Below are positions 15,200 to 23,323 of a stretch of 64,000 bases of DNA, in pieces (the first letter of the stretch is position 1; every line of letters begins with the position of its first letter). Source of the stretch: Vagococcus allomyrinae. GTDB lineage: Bacteria > Bacillota > Bacilli > Lactobacillales > Vagococcaceae. The DNA lies in assembly GCF_017829975.1 (NCBI RefSeq), contig NZ_JAEEGA010000005.1:245038-309037 (forward strand), read 5' to 3'. The notes under the pieces were generated by a model that had not been told where the DNA came from, did not search any database, and saw only the letters and a list, made by a program, of their open reading frames with translations. A program made the position numbers and the translations under genes.

Positions 15200-17125
15200 A
15201 TGGCAAAGACTAAAATCGTCGTAGTAGGGGCTGGATATTCAGGTGTTTTCGGCACAAAAACGCTGTCTAAAAAACTGAAAAAAAATCCAGATGTTGAAAT
15301 TACGCTAATTGATCGTCATTCCTATCAAACAATGATGACCGAACTGCACGAAGTAGCTGGCGGCCGTGTTGAACCGACTGCGATTCAATATGACTTGCAA
15401 CGTTTATTCTGTAAAAGAAAGAACGTCACTCTAGTAACAGACAATGTAACCAATATCGACAAAGAGAACAAAGTTGTCATCACTGAGAATGGTGAATATC
15501 CATTTGATTACATCATGTTGGGGATGGGTGGCGAACCAAATGATTTTGGTACACCTGGCGTTAAAGAAAATGGCTTTACCTTGTGGTCAATGGAAGATTC
15601 CATCAAACTTAGAAAACACATTGAAGCCACCGTTAAAAAAGCGGCTTTAGAACCTGATGCCGCTTTGCGCAAAGCAATGCTGACATTTGTCGTCTGTGGC
15701 TCTGGTTTTACAGGTATTGAAATGGTTGGGGAATTATTAGACTGGAAAGACCGTCTAGCAAAAGATAATAAAATAACAGCTGATGAAATTTCATTATTAG
15801 TTGTTGAAGCAGCACCAACTATCTTAAATATGTTGGATCGCAACGACGCTGGTAAAGCTGAACGTTTTATGGTGAAAAAAGGCATTCAAATTCTTAAAAA
15901 CTCACCGATCGTCGAAGTTGCAGCCGATGCTATCACGTTGAAAAACGGTGAAAAAATTCCCACTCATACATTGATTTGGACAGCTGGCGTACAGGCTAAC
16001 AGCGATGCGAAAGTGTTCGAAATGGAATCAGCTCGTGCTAATCGCTTAGTTGCCAATGAATTCTTGCAAGCCAAAGGCTTTGAGGACAAAGGCGTTTATG
16101 TTGTAGGCGATTTAGTTTACTACGAAGAATTCGAAAATACACCAACACCGCAAATTGTACAAGCAGCTGAAGGTACAGGCCACTGCGCTGCTATGAATAT
16201 TGTCGCTGAAGTTAACGGCACTGACAAACATGCCTATAAAGGAAACTATCAAGGCTTTATGGTGTCTATTGGCTCTAAATATGGCGTTGCTTGTCTCTTT
16301 GAAAAAATCCATTTAAGTGGCTTTATGGCTATTTTAATGAAACACATGATTAATTTAAAATACTTCCTGGATATTCGTTCTGGTTATTATGCATTCCAAT
16401 ATGTTATGCACGAATTTTTCCACATTAAAGATGAACGTAATGTGGCTCGTGGTCATTCTTCACGATACGGAAACGTCCTATGGTCAGTTCCACTGCGCGT
16501 TTTCTATGGCTTGATGTGGTTAGTAGAATCCATGAAAAAAGTAGTTGGTGAAGGAGATTACTTAAAGCCTTCTACTTGGTTCGGTCAGGGCTCTTGGTTT
16601 ACTGACAATGTTGTGTTCCCATTCCCATGGCTACAAGAAGCGGCTACAAGTGGGGCTTCTGGTGCGGCTGAAGCAACAACCGGCGCCTCTGGTGCTGTTG
16701 AAGCAGGAGCTGAAACTGTGGCTCACTTTGGTTTAAGCTATGCTTATGGTGAAGAGCCAATGATGGTCTTTGATCACATGCCAAAATGGTTTGCTTCCGT
16801 GATGGAATTTATGATGCCTAACAAAGAAGTGGCGTTATTCTTCCAAAAATTTATGACTATCTTTGAAATCTTAATTGCTTTAGCTTTAATCGCTGGTCTT
16901 TTCACTTGGTTAGCAAGTGCTTCGACGATTGCCTTAGTAGCTGCTTTCTGTTTATCTGGTATGTTCTATTGGGTTAACATTTGGTTTATCCCTGTGGCCT
17001 TTGCTCTAATGAATGGTTCAGGACGAGCTGTTGGATTAGACAAGTGGGTTATCCCTTGGTTACAACGCACACTCGGTAAATGGTGGTACGGTGAAACGAA
17101 ATCAATATACGGGCGAAGTAAATAG
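15200..17125 (+). CDS. ndh2: Ndh2, EET-type type II NADH dehydrogenase with membrane tail
   Basis: The enzyme oxidises NADH and reduces a quinone on the inner membrane face without pumping protons. The N-terminal two-thirds is a two-dinucleotide-binding flavoprotein: GAGYSG (10-15) for FAD, a second VVCGSGFTGIE site near 166, and VYVVGD at about 300. Unlike housekeeping Ndh, it has a long C-terminal extension with an Ala/Gly/Ser-rich linker (GASGAAEATTGASGA) and about three membrane segments, as in Listeria Ndh2. An upstream in-frame GTG/TTG region was rejected because AAAAGGAGAGG sits before the ATG at 15200. It heads the plus-strand EET arm. Confidence 0.93.
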   Translation: MAKTKIVVVGAGYSGVFGTKTLSKKLKKNPDVEITLIDRHSYQTMMTELHEVAGGRVEPTAIQYDLQRLFCKRKNVTLVTDNVTNIDKENKVVITENGEYPFDYIMLGMGGEPNDFGTPGVKENGFTLWSMEDSIKLRKHIEATVKKAALEPDAALRKAMLTFVVCGSGFTGIEMVGELLDWKDRLAKDNKITADEISLLVVEAAPTILNMLDRNDAGKAERFMVKKGIQILKNSPIVEVAADAITLKNGEKIPTHTLIWTAGVQANSDAKVFEMESARANRLVANEFLQAKGFEDKGVYVVGDLVYYEEFENTPTPQIVQAAEGTGHCAAMNIVAEVNGTDKHAYKGNYQGFMVSIGSKYGVACLFEKIHLSGFMAILMKHMINLKYFLDIRSGYYAFQYVMHEFFHIKDERNVARGHSSRYGNVLWSVPLRVFYGLMWLVESMKKVVGEGDYLKPSTWFGQGSWFTDNVVFPFPWLQEAATSGASGAAEATTGASGAVEAGAETVAHFGLSYAYGEEPMMVFDHMPKWFASVMEFMMPNKEVALFFQKFMTIFEILIALALIAGLFTWLASASTIALVAAFCLSGMFYWVNIWFIPVAFALMNGSGRAVGLDKWVIPWLQRTLGKWWYGETKSIYGRSK

Positions 17126-17176
17126 CGACCCTTATAAGAAAAGCTTAACGCATTGCTTGATTCACTAAGCTGGACT

Positions 17177-17217
17177 CAAATAAAGTTCTAAGGGAAGTTC
17201 CCTTAGAACTTTATTTG
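17177..17217 (+). terminator. Long perfect inverted repeat between ndh2 and eetB
   Basis: Two 20-base arms starting CAAATAAAGTTC and ending GAACTTTATTTG meet at a single central G, giving a 41-bp palindrome about 50 bases after the ndh2 stop. The RNA would form a long stem. There is no pure T run after it, so it may stabilise ndh2 mRNA or cause partial termination. Confidence 0.65.
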
Positions 17218-17302
17218 GATAAAAATGATCTATTCGTCCACTATATAGCATAAGATTTTCATTATTTATGATATACTTAGCTAATCAATCTGGAGGAAAC
17301 AT

Positions 17303-17836
17303 ATGAATAAGAATAAACGACTCATCTATATTTCACTCCTAGTCGCTCAAGGCGTTATCATTGGCTTACTTGAAAATATGATTCCTTTCCCTTTTGCCAT
17401 TGCACCTGGAGCTAAATTAGGATTAGCTAATTTAATTACAATCATCGCCATCTTTACAATGCCTAAGCGGGAAAGTTTCTTTCTCGTTTGCCTGCGTTTA
17501 TTATTAACCACTTTTCTAGGTGGAACCTTATCAACGTTATTTTATAGCGCTGCCGGTGCATTGCTAAGTTATGCTGGCATGCTCTTGACTAAACAATTAG
17601 GACCGACGCGTGTTAGCGTTATCGGTATTAGTTCAGTAGGTGGCTTTTTACACAATGTTGGTCAATTAGCCATGGCTAGTTTTATTGCTCGTTCATGGTC
17701 CGTGATGCTTTACCTGCCAATTTTATCACTCATCGGAATTCTAGCAGGAATTGCTGTCGGTATTGCTGCTAATTATTTGCTACAGCATGTCAAAACACTG
17801 AACACTTTCCAAAAAGAGTACGAAACATCTCAATAA
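17303..17836 (+). CDS. eetB: EetB-like membrane protein (Gx transporter family)
   Basis: The 177-residue protein is almost entirely hydrophobic, with about five membrane segments. It belongs to the Hpre_diP_synt_I / Gx transporter family, with the conserved PGAKLGLANLITI and SSVGGFLHNVGQLAMA motifs. In Listeria the homologue eetB is needed for EET; its biochemical role is not settled. A TGGAGGAAA ribosome site precedes the ATG. It lies between ndh2 and dmkB. The usual partner gene eetA is not found next to it. Confidence 0.88.
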   Translation: MNKNKRLIYISLLVAQGVIIGLLENMIPFPFAIAPGAKLGLANLITIIAIFTMPKRESFFLVCLRLLLTTFLGGTLSTLFYSAAGALLSYAGMLLTKQLGPTRVSVIGISSVGGFLHNVGQLAMASFIARSWSVMLYLPILSLIGILAGIAVGIAANYLLQHVKTLNTFQKEYETSQ

Positions 17837-17892
17837 AACTTTATACAACATAATTTTCTATTTAGGTATTATTTTTTATAAGGAGTACACTC

Positions 17893-18879
17893 ATGAAAAT
17901 ACACAAATTATGGAACGATTACCCTGATTTGTCAAAAGATCTTACTGCTACTTTAGTATTGATGGAAAAAAACATCAATTTATCTAATAAAGACGTCGAA
18001 AAAGCGATTTTAACTATGATCCACTCCGGTGGAAAACTATTGAGACCCGCTTATTTACTTCTGTTTTCACAGTTTGGAAAAGACTATGATAAAGACAAAG
18101 CCATCGCTTTAGCCGCAGCTATGGAAACTCTTCATACGGCTACGTTAATTCACGATGACATTGTCGATGAAGCAGATATTAGACGAAATCTACCTACTGT
18201 TCAAAGTCAATTTGGGAAAGATGTTGCTGTTTATGCTGGCGACTATCTGTTCGTTAGCTGTTTCAAGTTATTAGCGGATTACGCTTCATCACTTAAGAGT
18301 ATTCAATTAAATGCCAAAAGCATGGAAAAAATTCTCTCAGGTGAACTTGGTCAAATGGACAACCGTTACGATACAAGCATGACCATTGATCGTTATTTAG
18401 CCAATATTTCTGGTAAAACAGCAGAATTATTTGCTTTAAGTTGTTTTATCGGCGCCTATGAAAGTGGCTGTTCTGATATTTTTGCAAATAAAGCTAAACA
18501 AATCGGTTCTTCTATCGGCATCACATTCCAAATCATCGACGATATTCTGGATTACTCGCAAACAGCAACGAGCATTGGCAAGCCTGTTTTAGAAGATGTT
18601 AAACAAGGCGTTTATAGTTTGCCTTTACTCTATGCTTTAAAAAACAATTCTCAAGCTCTGTTGCCCTATCTCGAAAAAAGGGAGCAGATGACCGATCAAG
18701 ATGCGGAGAAAGTCTTCCAACTCGTTCAAGAAAATGGCGGAATTGAAGCAGCCCAAGCTTTAGCTGAAACTCATACTAATAAAGCTTTAAAAGAAATTTC
18801 CAAGCTTTCTACAACTACTCAAACAGTTAAAGACACTCTTTATGCATTAACCAAGCAATTATTAACACGCATCCAATAA
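17893..18879 (+). CDS. dmkB: Polyprenyl diphosphate synthase (DmkB/HepT-like)
   Basis: It extends farnesyl diphosphate with isopentenyl units to make the side chain used by MenA. Both Asp-rich motifs are present: DDIVD (88-92) and DDILD (216-220), with GGKLLRP near residue 47. Length 328 fits the heptaprenyl/octaprenyl class; the residues that set chain length were not interpreted. It starts 56 bases after eetB with AAGGAG before the ATG and ends the plus-strand EET arm at a strong terminator. Confidence 0.92.
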   Translation: MKIHKLWNDYPDLSKDLTATLVLMEKNINLSNKDVEKAILTMIHSGGKLLRPAYLLLFSQFGKDYDKDKAIALAAAMETLHTATLIHDDIVDEADIRRNLPTVQSQFGKDVAVYAGDYLFVSCFKLLADYASSLKSIQLNAKSMEKILSGELGQMDNRYDTSMTIDRYLANISGKTAELFALSCFIGAYESGCSDIFANKAKQIGSSIGITFQIIDDILDYSQTATSIGKPVLEDVKQGVYSLPLLYALKNNSQALLPYLEKREQMTDQDAEKVFQLVQENGGIEAAQALAETHTNKALKEISKLSTTTQTVKDTLYALTKQLLTRIQ

Positions 18880-18886
18880 CAAACAA

Positions 18887-18922
18887 GGGAAAAGACGCCA
18901 GTGCTTGCAGGCGTCTTTTCCC
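18887..18922 (+). terminator. Terminator of the ndh2-eetB-dmkB arm, cut by an IS insertion
   Basis: GGGAAAAGACGCC and GGCGTCTTTTCCC form a perfect 13-bp stem with a 10-base loop. The stem once continued: AAACAA before the left arm matches TTGTTT found after the IS (19824-19829), giving an original 19-bp stem. The IS entered right after the CTTTTCCC of the 3' arm. Confidence 0.85.
18915..18922. repeat. Target-site duplication of the ISL3-like element
   Basis: CTTTTCCC at 18915-18922 is repeated at 19816-19823, exactly flanking the terminal inverted repeats. Eight bases is the size expected for the ISL3 family. Confidence 0.9.
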
Positions 18923-19815
18923 GGCTCTACGTCAAATGATGTGGATGGCTAGAAATTAATCAAAATTATCGACAAATTAAGCGGCTCTGGCAGCGATGGC
19001 AGGGGTGCTTTTTTGTGTTAAGTTAAAGCTCACTAAAATGCGATGTTTGAAGTTCCAAAAACTGCGGTACCCATAAGCCACCCTTTTGATGACCTTTATT
19101 TTATTGATCGTGCCCTCTAAAGGACTATTTGAAAAGGAATACTTAAACGTATTTTCGATTCGTGGTAAAGGCTTCTTTAAGGTCTTTAAAGACGTGGTCA
19201 TCAGGGAAGAACCCCCTTCAGGCATTGACTCAACGACGTGTTTGAAGGCATCAAAATCATTTCTCTGGGAGTGGAAAAGCAACGTTTGGTAAACGTTGTA
19301 GGTTGCCGTTAATGTTGGATCTAAGGTCTCTAAATAATCGATCACTTCCGTTTCAGTCATCGGCTTTTTGAAAAGTCGTTGATACTGATAGGTTTGATAG
19401 TTGAGTTCAGTGGATGATTTAAGAAAGAGACGCCAGTAATGCTTGAGTTTACGGTAGTTTTTCATGTTTTCAGAGTTGGATGAAAAGAAGGCTTTCATCG
19501 TTTGCACGCGTGTTTAATTTAAAGAACGCGAGACCAGCTAGACCAAATGGAAGCGATCAATGAGGGTTGCCAAATAAACTTTACTGTTAACGCCGTTGAT
19601 TTTTTTCTCTTCGCAAAAGTTTTCCTCAAATGTAATGTGTTTATCTTTCAAATCTAGTGACATTCGGATATAATGATTATGAGACATATGAATTTTCCTC
19701 TCTGGATGGGTTTTCGACGACTTCATTCTATCGGAAATAATCATATGTTTCTATTTTTTCGCCCTAAAATAGGTGTGAATGATTTTTTCTCATCCACACC
19801 ATAAATTATACAGCC
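18923..19815 (-). mobile_element. Decayed ISL3-family insertion sequence (893 bp)
   Basis: The element starts GGCTCTACGTCAAATGATGT and its other end, read inward, starts GGCTGTATAATTTATGGTGT; the two ends share GGCT, TA and GTGGATG (17 of 25 positions). It is flanked by the 8-bp duplication CTTTTCCC. Intact members are about 1.4-1.5 kb, so roughly 0.5 kb has been lost from the transposase gene inside. The exact duplication shows it arrived by transposition here, and it can no longer move on its own. Confidence 0.9.
18977..19687 (-). pseudogene. ISL3-family transposase, internally deleted with stop codons
   Basis: Codons from the ATG at 19687 give a normal ISL3 N-terminus (MSHNHYIRMSLDLKDK...SKVYLATL). 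This then joins directly to IDRFHLV, which normally lies far downstream, so about 170-180 residues including catalytic positions are missing. In-frame TAG and TAA follow (HLV-stop-LVSRSLN-stop-TRVQTMK). The remaining 176-residue C-terminal frame is typical, with SNSPLEGTINKIKVIKRVAYG. The gene cannot make an active enzyme. Confidence 0.92.
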
Positions 19816-19889
19816 CTTTTCCCTTGTTTAATTATCAACACTCACAGAACCCTATTATAAACGACTGCGAAAAGTTGGCTATTACCTGT

Positions 19890-20438
19890 TTATTTTTTAA
19901 ACAGTCGTGAAAAAAAGCCTTTTGTCTCTTCGTCTTTGATCGGTAACTCCTCAGTGGCTGTTGTTGCCACTTCTTCCGCAGGGCTTGCCTCCTCCACAAC
20001 TTCTTCAGTTGTCTCATCTACCGAATGAATCGCCACTTGATTATCCACTTGTTTCATGCCCATATTATGGCCCAATAACGCCTGCTGATTTTCTGTAATC
20101 TTAATCAATTTTCGTGTTAATTCACGAGAATTTTCCCGTTCAATCTTTAGTTCATCATTCAATTTACTGATTTCCTCTTGTAGCCAAGTGACCATTTGAC
20201 CTTCCTTGGAAAGAGATTTTTCCTCAGACTCTTGAGACTCACCATTTGCAGTTAAAACACTTTCTTTGCGGTCGCCACCGATAAATTCCAATCCTTCATC
20301 AGTCAACATTCTAACGCCATTTTCATCGGTTGTTAAAAAGGTTGCCAATTGGCTATCATCCATATTTTTAATCCGTTTATAGATGGCTTGTGTTGATATA
20401 CCTAAAAGTTCTGCTGATTCTTTAATTGTTTTTGCCAT
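19890..20438 (-). CDS. Small helix-turn-helix protein, DUF536-like
   Basis: The 182-residue protein starts with a helix-turn-helix (IKESAELLGISTQAIYKRIKNM, about 4-26) as in DUF536 proteins of lactic acid bacteria. A central coiled-coil-like part (LQEEISKLNDELKIERENSRELTRKLIKI) and an acidic segment follow. The extreme C-terminus is a short basic-aromatic tail (GFFSRLFKK) that could touch the membrane or a partner. A GTG at 20447 is three codons earlier, but AGGAG fits the ATG at 20438. It follows the HAD gene after a few bases, so they are co-transcribed. The function is unknown. Confidence 0.75.
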   Translation of the reverse strand: MAKTIKESAELLGISTQAIYKRIKNMDDSQLATFLTTDENGVRMLTDEGLEFIGGDRKESVLTANGESQESEEKSLSKEGQMVTWLQEEISKLNDELKIERENSRELTRKLIKITENQQALLGHNMGMKQVDNQVAIHSVDETTEEVVEEASPAEEVATTATEELPIKDEETKGFFSRLFKK

Positions 20439-20449
20439 TTTTATCACTC

Positions 20450-21262
20450 CTAATTAAATGCATGTGTGATGATAGCACATGCAACACCATCTTGATCATT
20501 CGACGAAGTTTCCACATCTGCCGCCGCTTTTAACACAGGAACCGCATTAGCCATGGCAACACCTATACCTGCGTATTTTACCATTGACAGATCATTTTCA
20601 TTGTCACCTATCGCCATGGTCTCTGCTTGTTTAATTCCTAAATGTTGAGCCAGTTCGTGCAAGGCCTGCCCTTTATTTGCCTCTTTATTTAATACTTCAT
20701 AATAAAAATCAGCGCTTTTAGCCGTTGTGTATTTTTCTTTAAACCAATCTGGTATCTTGGCAATTGCTTGATCCAAAATGACTGGTTCATCAATCATCAT
20801 CATTTTAACAATGTCCATATCAGGCGACATCTGATCAATTGAGCGATAATAAAGGGGCATTCCTGTCAACCCCACTTCGTGAATCGTATAAGGACTAATA
20901 TGATGATTAGCTGTGTAAATATGCTGCCGATCAATCGTATGCAAATGAGATCCCACTTGACGAGACATAGCTTCAATTTCAATGAACTCATCAAAGGTTA
21001 AGCCGTATGAGACAATCGTTTCTTGCGTATCACTTGCTTGAACAAGAGAGCCGTTGTATGTAATAACGTAATCGCCGGCTTCTTCCAAATTTAATGCTTT
21101 TAAAGATGACAACACACCTGGATAAGGTCGGCCTGTGGCCAAAACAATTTTGATGCCCCGAGTTTTTGCTTCTGTGATTACCTCTTTTGTTTTAACCGTA
21201 ATTGCTTTATTTGAATTTAATAACGTGCCATCAATATCAATGGCCACTAATTTAATCGACAT
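20450..21262 (-). CDS. HAD-superfamily Cof-type sugar/flavin phosphatase
   Basis: The 270-residue protein is a Cof/YidA-type hydrolase. Motif I is DIDGTLLNS (nucleophile Asp8), motif II is within LATGRPYPG, and motifs III-IV are in KGQALHELAQHLGIKQAETMAIGDNENDLSM. The large C2 cap lies between. Such enzymes dephosphorylate sugar phosphates, PLP or FMN; the substrate here is unknown. The frame extends ten codons upstream, but AGAAGGAG before the ATG at 21262 sets the start. It is co-transcribed with the DUF536-like gene. Confidence 0.88.
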   Translation of the reverse strand: MSIKLVAIDIDGTLLNSNKAITVKTKEVITEAKTRGIKIVLATGRPYPGVLSSLKALNLEEAGDYVITYNGSLVQASDTQETIVSYGLTFDEFIEIEAMSRQVGSHLHTIDRQHIYTANHHISPYTIHEVGLTGMPLYYRSIDQMSPDMDIVKMMMIDEPVILDQAIAKIPDWFKEKYTTAKSADFYYEVLNKEANKGQALHELAQHLGIKQAETMAIGDNENDLSMVKYAGIGVAMANAVPVLKAAADVETSSNDQDGVACAIITHAFN

Positions 21263-21389
21263 ACACAAGCTCCTTCTAACTGATTTTAACATTGCTATTT
21301 TTCTAGTTTACCTCAAATAATTCTTTACTGCCACATTTCAGTGTAAATAGTCGTAAGGACTGGAACACTCATCCCAGCCCTTACAGTTG

Positions 21390-23084
21390 TTACAAGTAGC
21401 TGTCATCGATAGTACTTAGATAGCCATCAATCGCAGACATCACCTGAGTCAATGCGCCTTTTTCAAAAGGGGACACTAACTTTGCTACTTCGATAATCTC
21501 TAAAAAGGTTTTAGTCCCACCTATTTGACAAATCGCTAGATAGTCTGACCACGCTTGTAAATCTTTATCAACATGATTTCTTTTCCAAAATTGGAAGGCG
21601 CAAACTTGTGCTAATGTGTAATCAATATAATAAAATGGCGACGCAAAAATATGGCCTTGACGGAACCAGTATGTTCCCTTTTCTAAAAATGGATCGTCTG
21701 AATAGTCTCGCTCTGGACAATAAATTTTTTCTAAATTGCGCCAGACATCCTTACGTTCAGCAGGTGTAAGATTTGGTTGAGCATAGATTTCATGTTGGAA
21801 ATGATCCACTAACACACCATAAGGTAAAAATTTAACGGCACCAGCTAAATGGGAAAACTGATATTTAGCCGTCTGTTCTTCAAAAAACAAATGCATCCAG
21901 GGCCATGTAAAAAATTCCATACTCATGGAGTGTATCTCACAACTTTCATAGGTTGGAAAAACACATTCTGGCTGCTGAATCCAACGGGATTGATACACTT
22001 GAAAAGCATGCCCTGCTTCGTGAGTTAGTACGTCAATATCTCCTGATGTCCCGTTAAAATTTGCAAAAATAAAAGGGGCTTGATCTTTTGGAATATAGTC
22101 ACAATAACCACCACTTTGTTTACCAGGTTTACTTAATAAATCCAACAGTTCTCCCTCAACCATAGTTGTCATAAACTCACCTGTTTCAGGGGACAATTCC
22201 TGATACATTTGCAATCCCTTATTAACAATTTCAGTCGGTGTCCCTTTAGGAATCGCATTACCTGTTAGATATTCCAAAGGCAAATCGTAATGAGCTAATT
22301 TCGATACGCCTAAACGATTTCTTTGACGTTCGTATAGTTTTTGTGTTAAAGGCACGACTTGATTTAAGATCTCCTGTCGATAAACCTCAACCATTTCGCG
22401 ATTATAATCAAATCGATTCATCAACCGGTAACTCATCTCAACATAATCCTTAAATCCAAGGGCTTGAGCCATCTTTGTCCGAACCTCAACCAACTGGTCA
22501 AAAAGTCTATCAATCACAACTTCTTGTGATGCAAAATAAACACTGTGAGCCAAAGTGGCCTGCTGACGAACCTGTCGATTTTCATGTTCTCGGTAGGGTC
22601 CTAATTGTGGTAATGTCAATTGTTTACCATCAAATTCCACTACAGCAGAAGCGATTAATTTATCATACTCACTAACCAGCTGGTTTTCTCGTTGTAATAA
22701 TTCAATGATCTTCGGTGAAAAAGTTTGGGCTTTATTCTCAGCCATTAAGAAAAAAGTTTTAGGAAAAATAGTTCTTAATAGTTCTTGATGAGGAGAAGCT
22801 AACATGGTTTGATAGTAGTCATTTAATAACTCTTCATACAATGGACCATATTCGTTCCAATAATCATTTTCCTGACTATAAAATTCATTTGATGTGTCAA
22901 TCGAATGGCGAATCATGCCTAAGACTTCCATTGAACTGAATTGACTATGAATCCGATTAATTTCTTCTGCTATTCCTACAACATCATTAGCCTTGGCCAT
23001 TTTTAACGCTTTAACATGGTTTGCCATGTCCAGCTTGACCGCCTCATAGTCCGGTCGTTCATAAACAAATTGAGAAAACTTCAT
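21390..23084 (-). CDS. M3-family oligoendopeptidase
   Basis: This is a cytoplasmic zinc metallopeptidase that cuts short peptides. The catalytic HEAGH motif is at 355-359 and the third zinc ligand Glu lies downstream (CEIHSMSMEFFTWPW). Total length 564 and motifs such as GTSGDIDVLTHEAGHAFQ are those of the PepF/M3-associated group in Lactobacillales. It has no signal peptide. It stands alone on the minus strand with a hairpin (GTAAGG...CCTTAC, about 21353-21386) downstream. The PepF subgroup was not determined. Confidence 0.9.
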   Translation of the reverse strand: MKFSQFVYERPDYEAVKLDMANHVKALKMAKANDVVGIAEEINRIHSQFSSMEVLGMIRHSIDTSNEFYSQENDYWNEYGPLYEELLNDYYQTMLASPHQELLRTIFPKTFFLMAENKAQTFSPKIIELLQRENQLVSEYDKLIASAVVEFDGKQLTLPQLGPYREHENRQVRQQATLAHSVYFASQEVVIDRLFDQLVEVRTKMAQALGFKDYVEMSYRLMNRFDYNREMVEVYRQEILNQVVPLTQKLYERQRNRLGVSKLAHYDLPLEYLTGNAIPKGTPTEIVNKGLQMYQELSPETGEFMTTMVEGELLDLLSKPGKQSGGYCDYIPKDQAPFIFANFNGTSGDIDVLTHEAGHAFQVYQSRWIQQPECVFPTYESCEIHSMSMEFFTWPWMHLFFEEQTAKYQFSHLAGAVKFLPYGVLVDHFQHEIYAQPNLTPAERKDVWRNLEKIYCPERDYSDDPFLEKGTYWFRQGHIFASPFYYIDYTLAQVCAFQFWKRNHVDKDLQAWSDYLAICQIGGTKTFLEIIEVAKLVSPFEKGALTQVMSAIDGYLSTIDDSYL

Positions 23085-23240
23085 AGGACACCTCTTTCAA
23101 TTAATTAGTCTTATTGTTATTATAACATCTTCTAGCAGTTTAAAAAGACGGTCTTTTTGCGTAAAAAAACAAATTAAATGACTATTTTCATGATAAAAAA
23201 TAAAATCCTGGCTTTTCCTATCAACTACTGGTTTTAAAGG

Positions 23241-23269
23241 TTGTAATTACTAGCATTCCTCGATATAAT
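23241..23269 (+). promoter_or_regulatory. Promoter of the ABC-F gene
   Basis: TTGTAA (23241-23246) and TATAAT (23264-23269) are separated by 17 bases. About 50 bases of leader follow; an AAGGAGG there (23272-23278) has no obvious start codon behind it. Confidence 0.6.
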
Positions 23270-23323
23270 GCAAGGAGGTCTATCTAGAAAATAGAGATAA
23301 AATTATCAGAATTGAGGAAATAT

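Noticed and set aside
19538..19744. Separate 68-residue hypothetical protein
   Set aside because: From residue 20 it is the N-terminus of the ISL3-family transposase; treated as part of the pseudogene.
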